Shown here: in pieces, positions 16,865-25,339 of the stretch
Layout: each line of letters opens with the position of its first letter
Position numbering within the stretch: the stretch's first letter is position 1
Assembly: GCF_019396345.1 (NCBI RefSeq)
Contig: NZ_JAHKRM010000027.1
Location: 124,001 to 188,000, forward strand
Direction of reading: 5' to 3'
Source: Nonomuraea guangzhouensis
GTDB lineage: Bacteria > Actinomycetota > Actinomycetes > Streptosporangiales > Streptosporangiaceae
Length of the DNA stretch: 64,000 nucleotides
Notes under the pieces: generated by a model
Told to the model about the DNA's origin: nothing
Database searches by the model: none
The model's input: the letters and a program-made list of their open reading frames with translations, nothing else
Translations under genes and position numbers: made by a program

Positions 16865-17659
16865 CTACGACCTCCTGGTGATGCGGATCTTCGACTGCTT
16901 GTGCCGGAGCTGTTCCCAGTCGTCCATGAAGGTGGCGTCCAGGCTGTACCGGTCCGCCAGGGCCACGAGGGTCTCGGTGCGGTAGTAGAAGTCCTCGCGC
17001 AGCACGTGGTGCTCCTTGCCCTCGGCGCGGTCGAAGGTGAAGTCGAACCACCCGTCCGGCTTCATGACCCGGCTCACGTGGGCGAAGCACTCCTCGATGA
17101 CGTGCAGCGGCGAGTGCGAGAAGACGCTGTGGGCGTGCACCACGTCGAAGTGGCCGTTGGGCAGGAACGCGAAGCGCAGATCACGGACCGGGGTCAGGTG
17201 CGGCAGCTTCTCGCGCAGGCCGTTCGCGACGACGGTCTCCTGCGCGGCGAACAGGATGTCGGGGGAGATGTCGAGGCCGTAGTAGTTGCCCGTGTCCAGG
17301 TAGTCGATGAACAGGCGACCGGCTCGCAGATTGCCGCAGCCGATCTCCAGCATCGTGAAGTCTGGCTTGAGGCCGTGCTTCTTCAAGTAGTCGAACTGCA
17401 TGCGCCCGAGCGCCAGCCAGCGCCGGTGCGTGTGGGAGCCGACCGCGCCTTCCGGACTGCAGGCGGCGTCCGACTTCATGACGGCCCGGTAGTAGGAGAC
17501 GTGGTCGGGGTTGCGCAGCCGCAGCCAGGTGTCGCGGGTCAGCCGGCGCAGATGCGGCAGCACCTTGTGCGGGTGCGTGAGCGCGTAGCGGGCTTGGTAG
17601 GCCAGGCTGGAACGGTTGTGTTTCACGGTGGACCGCCAGAGGAGATTCCAAAAGAGCAC
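16865..17659 (-). CDS. SAM-dependent methyltransferase
   Basis: About 264 residues. The SAM-binding motif MLEIGCGNLRAGRLFIDYL (about 103-121), then YYGLDISPDILF and FDVVHAHSVFSHSPLHVIEE, identify a class I methyltransferase of the Methyltransf_11/12 type. The basic N-terminal stretch (LRRLTRDTWLRLRN) resembles enzymes acting on cell-envelope or glycan substrates, but that is weak evidence. The start is uncertain: GTG 17659 is used here, GTG 17626 and TTG 17692 are alternatives, and none has a good ribosome binding site. It is monocistronic, 118 bp upstream of the PASTA gene on the same strand. Confidence 0.75.
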   Translation of the reverse strand: MLFWNLLWRSTVKHNRSSLAYQARYALTHPHKVLPHLRRLTRDTWLRLRNPDHVSYYRAVMKSDAACSPEGAVGSHTHRRWLALGRMQFDYLKKHGLKPDFTMLEIGCGNLRAGRLFIDYLDTGNYYGLDISPDILFAAQETVVANGLREKLPHLTPVRDLRFAFLPNGHFDVVHAHSVFSHSPLHVIEECFAHVSRVMKPDGWFDFTFDRAEGKEHHVLREDFYYRTETLVALADRYSLDATFMDDWEQLRHKQSKIRITRRS

Positions 17660-17733
17660 TGGGAATCTAGGCGCCGCCGTACGCGCGCTCAATCACCGCC
17701 GCTTATAGAGCGGGCAAAATGAGTGCCGTTCGC

Positions 17734-18162
17734 TCAGGGCATGCCGGCGATGACGCACGCCCGGCACGAGGGGCGCGCGCAGATGCACTGCATGATGGCG
17801 TCGAGAACATCGTGATCGTGATAAAGGCACTGATCCTTGCAGGTGTGCCGCGGAACGAATCCCGCCTGGATCTCGTCGGGCCACGGCTCTTCGCCTTCGC
17901 GGCAGCGGACGAACTGGTCGGGGTCTGCCGAGTGCAGCCCGTGCATGCGTTCGCGGGCCTGGGTCTCCAGGGTCCGTGTCTCCGTCACCATGGTCTTGAG
18001 CTGGGCGGCGAGGTCGACGTACCGGTCATCGCCGGTTCGTACGTGCGCGGCCCGCAGCGCCATCACCGCGTTGCCCAGGAATCGGCTGGCGTCCTGGAGA
18101 TCGGTGGTGTGGTGCAATTGGATGCCGGTCACGCTTCGGACCCACACGGCGTCGTTGGTCAT
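17734..18162 (-). CDS. Small Cys/His-rich hypothetical protein
   Basis: 142 residues; a strong GGAGG lies 8 nt before the ATG at 18162. The N-terminal half (about 20-75) is helical. The C-terminal third holds seven cysteines (C87, C108, C112, C126, C128, C133, C136) with His107, 115 and 117, in the pattern HTCKDQCLYHDHD ... CICARPSCRAC. Such spacing suggests a bound metal (zinc, iron-sulphur or copper), but it matches no motif I know exactly. No signal peptide is present. Base composition of the upstream region (18170-18430) drops well below the genome average, which may mark transferred DNA. Confidence 0.65.
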   Translation of the reverse strand: MTNDAVWVRSVTGIQLHHTTDLQDASRFLGNAVMALRAAHVRTGDDRYVDLAAQLKTMVTETRTLETQARERMHGLHSADPDQFVRCREGEEPWPDEIQAGFVPRHTCKDQCLYHDHDVLDAIMQCICARPSCRACVIAGMP

Positions 18163-18449
18163 TGATCAATCCTCCGGAGCGACAGGCGCACGCCTGCTGG
18201 GAATTGCCCCGTTTGAGTGGACATGTCGGGGTCTGCGAATACATGTGATGATAACCAGATTTTTGCGTATTTTTCGAGCTGGGTGCTCTGGGTTGACCGT
18301 TGGCAGGGTGATGGTGAACCCGGGGGAGGCGTGCCGAAACGGCTTCTGGCCTGGCCTGGAAGGCGTGCCGGTCACTGGCGTGGTAAACGGCACTTGGGAA
18401 TAAACAGGGGAAGATATTAATCGCCGCAGGGTGTGTGAACATAGATCGC
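18163..18449. other. Intergenic region, AT-rich
   Basis: This carries the promoter of the Cys-rich gene. The stretch about 18230-18300 is clearly AT-rich compared with the surrounding DNA. I see no coding frame with actinomycete-like third-position bias and no clear operator. Confidence 0.4.
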
Positions 18450-18471
18450 GGCCACCGCGTGCGCGGTGGCC
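18450..18471. terminator. Intrinsic terminator-like hairpin after fmdA
   Basis: GGCCACCGC-GTGC-GCGGTGGCC is a perfect 9-bp stem with a 4-nt loop, followed on the + strand by the T-rich GTTCTCGTTTTC. It lies 34 bp beyond the fmdA stop (18505, minus strand) and probably ends that operon, though the T-tract is on the opposite strand. Confidence 0.55.
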
Positions 18472-18504
18472 GTTCTCGTTTTCAGGCGCCCCTTGCGGTG
18501 ACGG

Positions 18505-19752
18505 TCAGCTCGTCATGGCGCACTTTCCGCGCTCCTTCCTGGCGGGTCCCTCGGCGTTCGGCCGGATGTCGAAGTCGAAGATCGCGGTGGGCAGGTAGAG
18601 CGAGCAGCAGGCGTTGGGAATGTCGACGATTCCGCTGACCCGCCCTTCTATCGGAGCCGAGCCGAGGATCAGGTAGGCCTGTTCGCCGGTGTAGCCCCAC
18701 TTCTTGAGATACTCGACGGCGTTGAGGCATGCCCTGCGGTAGGCCACGGTCGCGTCGAGGTAGTAGTTGGTGTCGGTGTCGTGGTCGACCGAGATCCCGA
18801 TGAACGAGAGAAACTCGGAGTAGCGCGGCTCGACGTTTCCGGGCAGGAAGAGCGGATTGGTGGTGACACCGTACTTCTCCATGCCGCCCTTGATGAGGTC
18901 GACGTGGAAGTCGATGTAACCGCCCATCTCGATCGCGCCGCAGAAGGTAATCTCGCCGTCGCCCTGGCTGAAGTGCAGGTCACCTCCGGAAAGTTTCGCG
19001 TCCTTCACCATGACCGGGTAGAAGACCCGGGCTCCGCGGGTGAAGTTCTTGATGTCGTGGTTGCCGCCGTTCTCCCGCGCCGGCACGGTACGCGCGCCCT
19101 CCTCGGCGACCCGCCGCGCCACCTCGCCGCTCGCCGTACCGGCGATGACGTTGTCGCCCAGCGGCGGCAGGCCGAGTGGCGGGACCCGTTGCGGATCGGT
19201 GTCGATGAGTGCCTGCTCCCTGCGGTTCCAGGAGGCGAGCAGCTCGGCTGACGGCGCGGTGCCGAACAGCCCGGGGTGGGTGATGCCGGTGAAACGGACA
19301 CCTGGCAGGTGACGGGATGTGGCCACCTGGCCGTGGAAGTCCCAGATCGCCTTGTACGCGTCGGGGAAGTAGTCGGTCAGGAAGCCGCCGCCGTTCGCCT
19401 TGGCGAACACACCGGTATACCCCCATCCCTGTCCTGGTGCCTCCCCGACCTGCTGCGGTACCGCGCCGAGGTCGAGGATGTCGACGACCAGAAGGTCGCC
19501 CGGCTCGGCTCCGTCCACCCCGATGGGTCCGCTCAGCACGTGCGCGACGCTCAGGTCGACGTCCCGTACGTCGTTCGCGGAATCGTTGTTGCCTATCTGG
19601 GCGTCGGTCCATTCCCTGCATTCGACTCGGAACTCATCTCCGGGGCGGACCATGTCGGCCACCGGAATATCTGGGTGCCATCGATTGTGTCCGGGGATTT
19701 TCTGGTCGCGCATGGACATCGATTGATCGATGCTGAATACGACGTTCGGCAT
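18505..19752 (-). CDS. fmdA: Formamidase (acetamidase/formamidase family)
   Basis: 415 residues; GAAGGG lies 9 nt before the ATG at 19752. It hydrolyses formamide (and often other short amides) to the acid and ammonia in the cytoplasm. The family signature is continuous: HNRWHPDIPVADMVRPGDEF, the long catalytic-region motif around GDLLVVDILDLG, HPGLFGTAPS, GARVFYPVMVKDAKLSGGDLH split by variable residues, and FCGAIEMGGYIDFHVDLIKGG. Length agrees with the ~407-residue Methylophilus enzyme. It is the last gene of fmdB-amiS-fmdA, all on the minus strand, so uptake and hydrolysis are co-expressed for nitrogen supply. Confidence 0.94.
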   Translation of the reverse strand: MPNVVFSIDQSMSMRDQKIPGHNRWHPDIPVADMVRPGDEFRVECREWTDAQIGNNDSANDVRDVDLSVAHVLSGPIGVDGAEPGDLLVVDILDLGAVPQQVGEAPGQGWGYTGVFAKANGGGFLTDYFPDAYKAIWDFHGQVATSRHLPGVRFTGITHPGLFGTAPSAELLASWNRREQALIDTDPQRVPPLGLPPLGDNVIAGTASGEVARRVAEEGARTVPARENGGNHDIKNFTRGARVFYPVMVKDAKLSGGDLHFSQGDGEITFCGAIEMGGYIDFHVDLIKGGMEKYGVTTNPLFLPGNVEPRYSEFLSFIGISVDHDTDTNYYLDATVAYRRACLNAVEYLKKWGYTGEQAYLILGSAPIEGRVSGIVDIPNACCSLYLPTAIFDFDIRPNAEGPARKERGKCAMTS

Positions 19753-19827
19753 GATGAATGCCCTTCTTGGATTACGGGTGCCGTCAGGGATATGCGCATC
19801 GACCACCTCCTTATGGGCGTCTTCTCG

Positions 19828-20481
19828 TCAGGTCCAGCGCGGGCGATGCGTCCGGTCGCCCATCGCCTCCTCGCTCGGTGCCGCCACGGCGGGTTCACGC
19901 CCTCGGGTCAGCGGCCACAGCCCGATGAAGACCACCACGCCGAACACGGCGAGGATGAAGGCGATGAGATTCGTGTTCCGCCAGTAGCCCGTCAGGATCA
20001 GGAAGGCGGGGATCGCCGCCGTGACCCACCCCTGGATCGCCGTGACCCAGCCCGTGTACCTGGTGATCTGCTCGTGTTTCAGACCCAGCAGCACGAAGAA
20101 GAGGAACCACAGGAATCCCCAGTAGAGCCAGATGACCCCGAACGCCGGATCGCCCAGGAGCCGGAAGTTCGCGTACGCGTATCCCATGGCCATGATGGCC
20201 ACGAACAGCGAGAAATAGCCGACACCCGTGGAGTCGAAACCGCCCAGCAGGTTGATCCCGACGTACAGGTAGGTGAAACCGAACAGATAGATCCCGGACG
20301 CGCCGAGGATCTGCGCCGGGTTCGCGAGATTGGCGATGATCAGTACCGTGGGCGTGATCACCTGCAGGCCCCCGACGAAGAGGTTGAAGATGCCTGCCGC
20401 GCGTGGATCGATCTTCTTCAGCAGCATCATCCCGTTGATGAAGAGCACTGCGCCCACGTAGAGAAGTCCGACGGCTCCCAT
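19828..20481 (-). CDS. amiS: AmiS/UreI-type amide channel
   Basis: 217 residues with six predicted membrane helices, starting GAVGLLYVGAVLFINGMMLL and including GYFSLFVAIMAMGYAYA and WLYWGFLWFLFFVLLG, all typical of the AmiS/UreI family of proton-gated urea and short-chain amide channels. AGGAGG lies well placed before the ATG at 20481. The C-terminal ~25 residues after helix six are hydrophilic and variable. Its position between the zinc-ribbon gene and formamidase (75 bp before fmdA) says that it imports the formamide or acetamide hydrolysed by FmdA. Confidence 0.93.
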   Translation of the reverse strand: MGAVGLLYVGAVLFINGMMLLKKIDPRAAGIFNLFVGGLQVITPTVLIIANLANPAQILGASGIYLFGFTYLYVGINLLGGFDSTGVGYFSLFVAIMAMGYAYANFRLLGDPAFGVIWLYWGFLWFLFFVLLGLKHEQITRYTGWVTAIQGWVTAAIPAFLILTGYWRNTNLIAFILAVFGVVVFIGLWPLTRGREPAVAAPSEEAMGDRTHRPRWT

Positions 20482-20632
20482 GAGCGACGCACCTCCTGGT
20501 GTAGTGGTGCGGCGGCGGCATTCACGCCGGATGGCCCGTGTGACGCGCGCCGCATCCGGATCGGCGGAGCCGCGTGTGTGATCGGTTCACACCCACGTGG
20601 CCGCGTTGGTTCTGTTGGTCAGGGCCTGTTGA

Positions 20633-20908
20633 TCAGGGCCGAGGCAGGCGTGCCAGCGCTGGGTGCGGCGGCGGTTCGCGCCGCTTGGGAGGCGCGCTCG
20701 TGATCACCTCGGGTGCTTCCTGACTCCGCTCCTCGCGGGTGAGCGCGGCGGCCACTGCCGAAGGCACCCGGCTGAGGTACGGCGAGGAGAAGACTCGAGG
20801 GGATGGGCGATGACACGCGGGACATTCGCCTGTCGCCGTGGCGGTCCCGATCGGTAGGTGTACCTCGAATCTTCCGCAATCGGGGCAGCGATACTCATAC
20901 GTTGCCAT
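20633..20908 (-). CDS. fmdB: FmdB-family zinc-ribbon regulatory protein
   Basis: 91 residues from the ATG at 20908, 6 nt after GGAGGG; the ATG at 20914 would touch the binding site. The N-terminus MATYEYRCPDCGRFEV and the second knuckle GECPACHR form the CxxC-CxxC zinc ribbon of FmdB proteins (about residues 8-38). A long Pro/Arg-rich disordered tail (about 60-91) follows. FmdB is a putative positive regulator of formamidase in Methylophilus; its mechanism is not settled. It heads the amide operon, 151 bp before amiS. Confidence 0.85.
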   Translation of the reverse strand: MATYEYRCPDCGRFEVHLPIGTATATGECPACHRPSPRVFSSPYLSRVPSAVAAALTREERSQEAPEVITSAPPKRREPPPHPALARLPRP

Positions 20909-21164
20909 AGGCATCCCTCCGCGGAGATCTAACTCGATCTTCTCCGGCCTTTGGCGCCCCAAAATCAGACAACCTCTGCCTACACTCCATGTCAAGGTCG
21001 TCATATACTGTTGCAATTTCATCGGAAAACCGGCGCTGAGCAGAAAAGGGAGGCAGAATAGCAGAAGCGTCCTCGCGACGGCGATAAACGTGGTCAGACC
21101 TTTAACGTCGTGCCGCGCATAATTGCCCGATCGCCTGCGAGAATTTGCCGGACGTTTGACGGAT
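20909..21164. other. AT-richer promoter region of the amide operon
   Basis: 256 bp between fmdB and the decayed aminotransferase. It is AT-richer than the surrounding DNA and has no convincing gene. It must hold the promoter for fmdB-amiS-fmdA on the minus strand, but I cannot pick -35/-10 boxes with confidence. Confidence 0.35.
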
Positions 21165-21899
21165 TCAACGATTGCGGCCGGAGCCGATCGACCGCAGCGC
21201 CGCGCACAGCCGTTCGATCTCCGCATCGGTGTTGTAGTAGTGCACCGATGCCCGGACCACGCCGGGCAGGCCCCGAGGTGCCAGGTCGAAGCGCGCTGAG
21301 GTGACTCCGGAGACGCTGGTGTTGATGCCCGCCGCGCTCAGCCGGCTCCGCACGTCGGTGGCGGGCACGCCGTCCACGGTGAAGGTGACGATCCCGCACA
21401 GCGCTGTCCGTGGTCCTGGACGGTCACTCCCGGCAGTTCTCGGAGGCGTTGCCGTGCCCGCCGGGCCACGGCGGTGACGCGTTCCTCGATCGCTTCGATT
21501 CCCCATTCCAGGGCGTAGCCGACCGCGACGCCGAGGCCGATCTTGGCCGCGTAGTTGGTCTCCCAGTTCTCGAATCGGCGGGCGTCGGCCCGGATCTCGT
21601 ACGTCCGCGGGTCCGTCCCGCAGGTCCGCCACCGACAACTGGCCGTGCTCGTCGTCGTCGACCACCTCGACCTGGGCTCCGGTACGCGCGGCGACCTGCA
21701 GGAAGGCGATGACGTTGCCGGCGTACTCCGCCCGGGAGGCGAGGATGCGGTCGCCGCCGATCCGCGCCTCCAGCCGCAGGTGATCGATGACGGCGTCGGT
21801 CACCGGGGTGGGGGCGAGTGCCGCGTCGGCGTTGTTGAGATGCACGACATCGGCGCACCCTGGGGTCTCCTTGCGTGCGCGATCCACGTCCAGCGGCAT
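21165..21899 (-). pseudogene. Decayed class V aminotransferase (cysteine desulfurase fold)
   Basis: The reading starts well, with AGGAGG and an ATG at 21899 (PLDVDRARKETPGCADVVHLNNADAAL, an aminotransferase V opening, split here), but is then damaged. After HLRLEARIGG the text jumps straight to DRILASRAEYAGNVIAFLQ, so roughly 60 residues are missing. After DEHGQLSVADLRD the lysine-bearing PLP region is absent. About 21410-21610 continues in another frame (TYEIRADARRFENWETNYAA ... RELPGVTVQDHG), and the last part (ALCGIVTFTVDGVPATDVRS to SIG) returns to the first frame. It sits 49 bp after the aminopeptidase gene, probably once its operon partner. No active enzyme is expected. Confidence 0.8.
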
Positions 21900-21948
21900 C
21901 GGCGCCGCCCTCCTGCTCGGGTACGTCATGGTGAGGGGCCGGCCGGGT

Positions 21949-23403
21949 TCACGGCAGTCGCGGTCCGGCTTCCCGCTGGTCGGCGAGCCAGGACTCCACC
22001 TCGTCGGCCCGCCGCGGCAGGCCCGCGGAAAGGTTGACCGCGCCCGCGTCGGTGACCAGGATGTCGTCTTCCAGGCGAATCCCGACCCCGCGCAACTCGG
22101 CCGGCACCAGGTCGTCCTCGGGCTGGAAGTACAACCCCGGTTCGACGGTCAGCACGTAGCCTTCGCCGAGCACGCCCTCGCGGTACCTCTCCGGGCGGGC
22201 CGCGGCGCAGTCGTGCACGTCGATGCCGAGCATGTGCCCGAAGCTGTGCAGCGTCCAGCGCCGGTAGAGCATGGATCCAGGGTCCATCGCCTCATCGACG
22301 CCCACCGGCAGGACGCCCAGCTCCGCCAGGCCCTCGGCGAGCACCCGCATGCAGGCGAGGTGGACGTCGGCGAACTTCACGCCCGGTCCGACGAGGTCGA
22401 TGCCGGCCTGCTGGGAGGCGTACACGATGTCGTAGACCTCACGCTGGAGCGGGGAGAAGGTGCCGGAGACCGGGATCGTGCGGGTCACGTCGGCGGTGTA
22501 GAGGTGGGTGTTCTCCACGCCCATGTCCATCAGCAGCAGCTCGCCGGGCACGGTGCGGCCGTGATTGCGCTTCCAGCACAGGATCGTGGCGTGCGCGCCG
22601 GCGCCCACGATCGAACCGTAGCCTACGTCATTGCCGTCATGGCGGGCTCGCAGGCCGAAGACGCCTTCGATCAGGCGCTCGGACACGCCACGGTCGGCCG
22701 GCACCACCCGGGCGACGTCCTCGAAGCCGCGGACGGTGGCCTCGACCGCGTCCCGTAGCTGGGCGATCTCCCACGCGTCCTTGACCAGCTTCAGCTCGGA
22801 CACGACCGCGGCCAGCTCCCGATCACGGGCGCCCTCCTCCACCGGGTCGTACGGCGGCACCGCGGCGTCGACCCGCCGGTCCAGGCCGCGCAGCACCCGG
22901 GTACGGCCAGGCGTACAGCCGGTCAAGGCCGTGTCGAGATCGGCGAGCGCGGCCGTCTGGACGCCCAGTTCGGTGGCCTTCTCCGCCAGGGTGCGCCGGC
23001 GGCCGGCCCACAGCTCTCCATCCCGGTCGCGGAAGAACCCGTCGCTCTCGCGGGAGGCCGGGTGCCGGGTGTAGAGCACCGCGTCGTGGACATCTCGGCC
23101 CGGAAGCAGGACCAGCACGCCGTCCGGGTCGTGGTCGCCGGTGAGGTAGGCGAAGTCGCTGCCAGGACGGAAAGGATGAAGCGTGTCGTTGGCGCGTACC
23201 TTGCTGGTCCCGGTCGGGATCACCAGCGTTTCGCCGGGGAAGGCCGCTGACAGCCGGTCGCGGCGTCGCGCGTGGTTCACGGCCTCCGGTTGCGGCCGCA
23301 CGTCGAGTGCGTCGTCCCGCCAGCCCGTCCGCATGAACTGCAGGAACTTGTCCGGGAAGTCCGGGTCATGCGACGCCGTACGCACCTGTTCGTCGTGCTT
23401 CAT
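21949..23403 (-). CDS. Aminopeptidase P-family Xaa-Pro metallopeptidase
   Basis: 484 residues from the ATG at 23403, 5 nt after GGGAGA. The N-terminal creatinase-like domain (about 1-175) precedes a pita-bread catalytic domain. Metal ligands are in place: Asp in LLLMDMGVENTH, Asp in YTADVTRTIPVSG, His in SFGHMLGIDVHD, Glu in LTVEPGLY and Glu in GIRLEDDILV. It should remove N-terminal residues before proline from peptides in the cytoplasm; the preference is unknown. It is divergent from the membrane-protein/TetR pair, with an operator-like repeat between. The downstream gene on the same strand is the decayed aminotransferase. Confidence 0.9.
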   Translation of the reverse strand: MKHDEQVRTASHDPDFPDKFLQFMRTGWRDDALDVRPQPEAVNHARRRDRLSAAFPGETLVIPTGTSKVRANDTLHPFRPGSDFAYLTGDHDPDGVLVLLPGRDVHDAVLYTRHPASRESDGFFRDRDGELWAGRRRTLAEKATELGVQTAALADLDTALTGCTPGRTRVLRGLDRRVDAAVPPYDPVEEGARDRELAAVVSELKLVKDAWEIAQLRDAVEATVRGFEDVARVVPADRGVSERLIEGVFGLRARHDGNDVGYGSIVGAGAHATILCWKRNHGRTVPGELLLMDMGVENTHLYTADVTRTIPVSGTFSPLQREVYDIVYASQQAGIDLVGPGVKFADVHLACMRVLAEGLAELGVLPVGVDEAMDPGSMLYRRWTLHSFGHMLGIDVHDCAAARPERYREGVLGEGYVLTVEPGLYFQPEDDLVPAELRGVGIRLEDDILVTDAGAVNLSAGLPRRADEVESWLADQREAGPRLP

Positions 23404-23448
23404 CCACGTCTCCCGTTCTGCCTGCCTCACCCGCGAGCATGCTATGTA

Positions 23449-23471
23449 CTATTGCATATTATTCGCAATAG
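23449..23471. promoter_or_regulatory. Operator-like inverted repeat in divergent promoter
   Basis: CTATTGC and GCAATAG form a perfect 7-bp inverted repeat separated by the AT-rich ATATTATTC, 46 bp upstream of the aminopeptidase start and 63 bp upstream of the membrane protein. The AT-rich patch stands out in a 70% GC context. The nearby TetR protein (23959) is a candidate ligand; this is inference. Confidence 0.45.
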
Positions 23472-23533
23472 CGAAGGGCTCGCATATAGCGCGGGCCGAC
23501 ATGGGAGGTGGGTGGGCGGGGGACGATGCTGCT

Positions 23534-23962
23534 GTGTCCCGTGAGGTGCGTCATCTGATCGGCGTCGTGGCGGGTCTGGCCGCGCTGCCCCTCGTCTACT
23601 ACCTGACCGAGGCGGGGGCCAGGGCCCTGCGGGCGGCGTACGCCACGTTCCGGCCCGCGCCGGTCGGCCTCGGCTACCTGACGGCCGTGGCGGCCATCGT
23701 GGTGCTGCTCGCCGCCTGGTCGTGGCTGTCGCCGCTGGCCGCGCTGGCCTGCGGGCTGCCGCTCACCGCCGTCGCCGCGCTGTTCGCCTTCGATCTCGAC
23801 GTGGCGCTGGAGTTGGCGGGCCGGCTGCCGAGCTTCGCGGTGCCCGTCGGCGAGCCGCCGGGCACCCTGGCCGGGGTGACGGGCCTGTACGCCGTCATCG
23901 GCGTCCTGCTGGTGCTGTCGGCGCTGTTGCCACGTGGCCGGCGATCTATCCTGGGCGGATGA
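23534..23962 (+). CDS. Small four-helix integral membrane protein
   Basis: 142 residues from the GTG at 23534 (ATG 23501 is an alternative). Four hydrophobic helices can be seen: LIGVVAGLAALPLVYYL, GYLTAVAAIVVLLAAWSWL, SPLAALACGLPLTAVAALF and GLYAVIGVLLVLSALL. A charged segment lies between helices one and two. I recognise no family; small proteins of this shape are common actinobacterial membrane proteins of unknown role. It overlaps the TetR gene by 4 bp (ATGA), so the regulator and this protein are translated from one message. Confidence 0.65.
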   Translation: MSREVRHLIGVVAGLAALPLVYYLTEAGARALRAAYATFRPAPVGLGYLTAVAAIVVLLAAWSWLSPLAALACGLPLTAVAALFAFDLDVALELAGRLPSFAVPVGEPPGTLAGVTGLYAVIGVLLVLSALLPRGRRSILGG

Positions 23963-24564
23963 GCGGACGGGACCCGGATCGGCGCAGGGCGCTGCTGGAC
24001 GCGGCGGACCGGGTCATCCTGCGCGAGGGCCCCGAGGCGTCCATGGCCGCGATCGCCGCCGAGGCCGGCATCACCAAGCCGATCCTCTACCGCCACTTCG
24101 GCGACAAGAGCGGCCTCTACGAGGCGCTGGCCGACCGCCACGTGCGCACGGTCATCGCCCAGCTGCGCCCGGCCTTCGCCGAGGTCGCGACCGACCTGCG
24201 CGGCCGGGCCAGGACGACGATCACCGTCTACCTGGACCTGATCTCGGCCAACCTCAACCTCTACCGGTTCCTGTTCCACCGGGCCAGCGCCGAGGACACC
24301 CGGATGCGCTCCCACATGACCGCGCTCGTGCGCAGTCTCGGCGAGGAGCTGGGCAGGGTGCTGGTCGCCGAGCGGGTGGCGGAGCCGGTACGCGCCCAGG
24401 TGCTCGGCCACGCCTTCGTCGGCATGGTGCAGACCACGGGCGACTGGTGGCTGGAGCACCCGGAGGTGGATCGGGCGGAGGTCGTCGAGGGCCTGGTGGA
24501 CGTGATCGTCGCGGCGGTCAGTCACCGAAGCGGGAGAGCCTCCCATGCCGCCGGGCGTAGTTGA
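23959..24564 (+). CDS. TetR-family transcriptional regulator
   Basis: 201 residues. The N-terminal helix-turn-helix (about 8-55) is typical: RRALLDAADRVILREGPEAS, then IAAEAGITKPILYRHFGDKSGLYEAL. The remaining ~145 residues are the ligand-binding domain with TetR_C-like features (RFLFHRASAEDTRMRSHM). It probably represses itself, the coupled membrane protein and perhaps the divergent aminopeptidase. Its 3' end overlaps the convergent ABC permease gene by 47 bp, which would set the two transcripts against each other. Confidence 0.88.
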   Translation: MSGRDPDRRRALLDAADRVILREGPEASMAAIAAEAGITKPILYRHFGDKSGLYEALADRHVRTVIAQLRPAFAEVATDLRGRARTTITVYLDLISANLNLYRFLFHRASAEDTRMRSHMTALVRSLGEELGRVLVAERVAEPVRAQVLGHAFVGMVQTTGDWWLEHPEVDRAEVVEGLVDVIVAAVSHRSGRASHAAGRS

Positions 24565-25339
24565 GCGCCCACCCGAAGACCGCCAGCGCGCCGGCCAGAT
24601 AGACCGCGTTGAGCCCCAGCGCCCACGCCATCCGATCCCACGGCAGCGCACCCCCCGACATGACCGTCCGCATCCCCTCGAAGACATGCGAGGCGGGCAG
24701 GAACCACGCCACGGCCCGCACCGGCTCGGGCAGCACCGACAGCGGGTAGAAGATCCCGGCCAGCGGCTGCACGAAGAAGACCAGCGACCAGGCGATGACC
24801 TGCGCGTTCTCCCCGAAGCGGAGCACCGCCGCGATGCCGATCAGCCCGAGCGACCAGCCGAGCAGGAGCAGCACACCCATGAACGGCACCAGCCCCACGC
24901 CCAGGCTCGTCACCCCGAACCCGTAGAGCGCCAGCGCGAGCCCCGCCATCACGGCGACCGCGAACACCACCTTGCCCAGCGAGAACAGCATCAGCCCGAT
25001 CAGGTATTCGACGCTGGACAGCGGGCTGACCTGCACGTTGAGCAGGTTGCGCGCCCAGATGTCCTCCAGGAAGGCCAGCGAGATCTCATTGCTCGCCTTC
25101 TGCAGCACCTGCCAGAGCAGCACCGCGCCGATCAGGAACGCCACCACGAAGGGCACCTGCTGCGTCCTGAGGAACAGCGTGACGAACCCCCACAGCAGCA
25201 GCTCGATGGTCGGCCAGAACAGGATCTCGAACATCCGGATCGGGCTGCGCCGCAGCGCGGCGAAGTCCCGCCGGATCACGCCGGAGATCCGGCTGCGCCG
25301 GGCGGCGAAGCTGAGCGGGGGCAGGGTGAGGGTCGTCAT
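24518..25339 (-). CDS. ABC-2 type exporter permease
   Basis: 273 residues from the ATG at 25339, overlapping the ATPase stop by 4 bp. Six membrane helices fit an ABC-2 permease: ILFWPTIELLLWGFVTLFL, FVVAFLIGAVLLWQVL, LMLFSLGKVVFAVAVMAGLA, VGLVPFMGVLLLLGWSLGLI, VIAWSLVFFVQPLAGIFYPL and MAWALGLNAVYLAGALAVFG. The motif QPLAGIFYPLSVLPEPVR is typical of polysaccharide/drug exporter permeases. With the ATPase it forms an efflux pump; the substrate is unknown. It overlaps the convergent TetR gene by 47 bp. Confidence 0.88.
   Translation of the reverse strand: MTTLTLPPLSFAARRSRISGVIRRDFAALRRSPIRMFEILFWPTIELLLWGFVTLFLRTQQVPFVVAFLIGAVLLWQVLQKASNEISLAFLEDIWARNLLNVQVSPLSSVEYLIGLMLFSLGKVVFAVAVMAGLALALYGFGVTSLGVGLVPFMGVLLLLGWSLGLIGIAAVLRFGENAQVIAWSLVFFVQPLAGIFYPLSVLPEPVRAVAWFLPASHVFEGMRTVMSGGALPWDRMAWALGLNAVYLAGALAVFGWALNYARRHGRLSRFGD

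Noticed and set aside
17660-17692. TTG start for the methyltransferase
   Set aside because: It adds residues without family character and has no ribosome binding site; later GTGs are at least as good.
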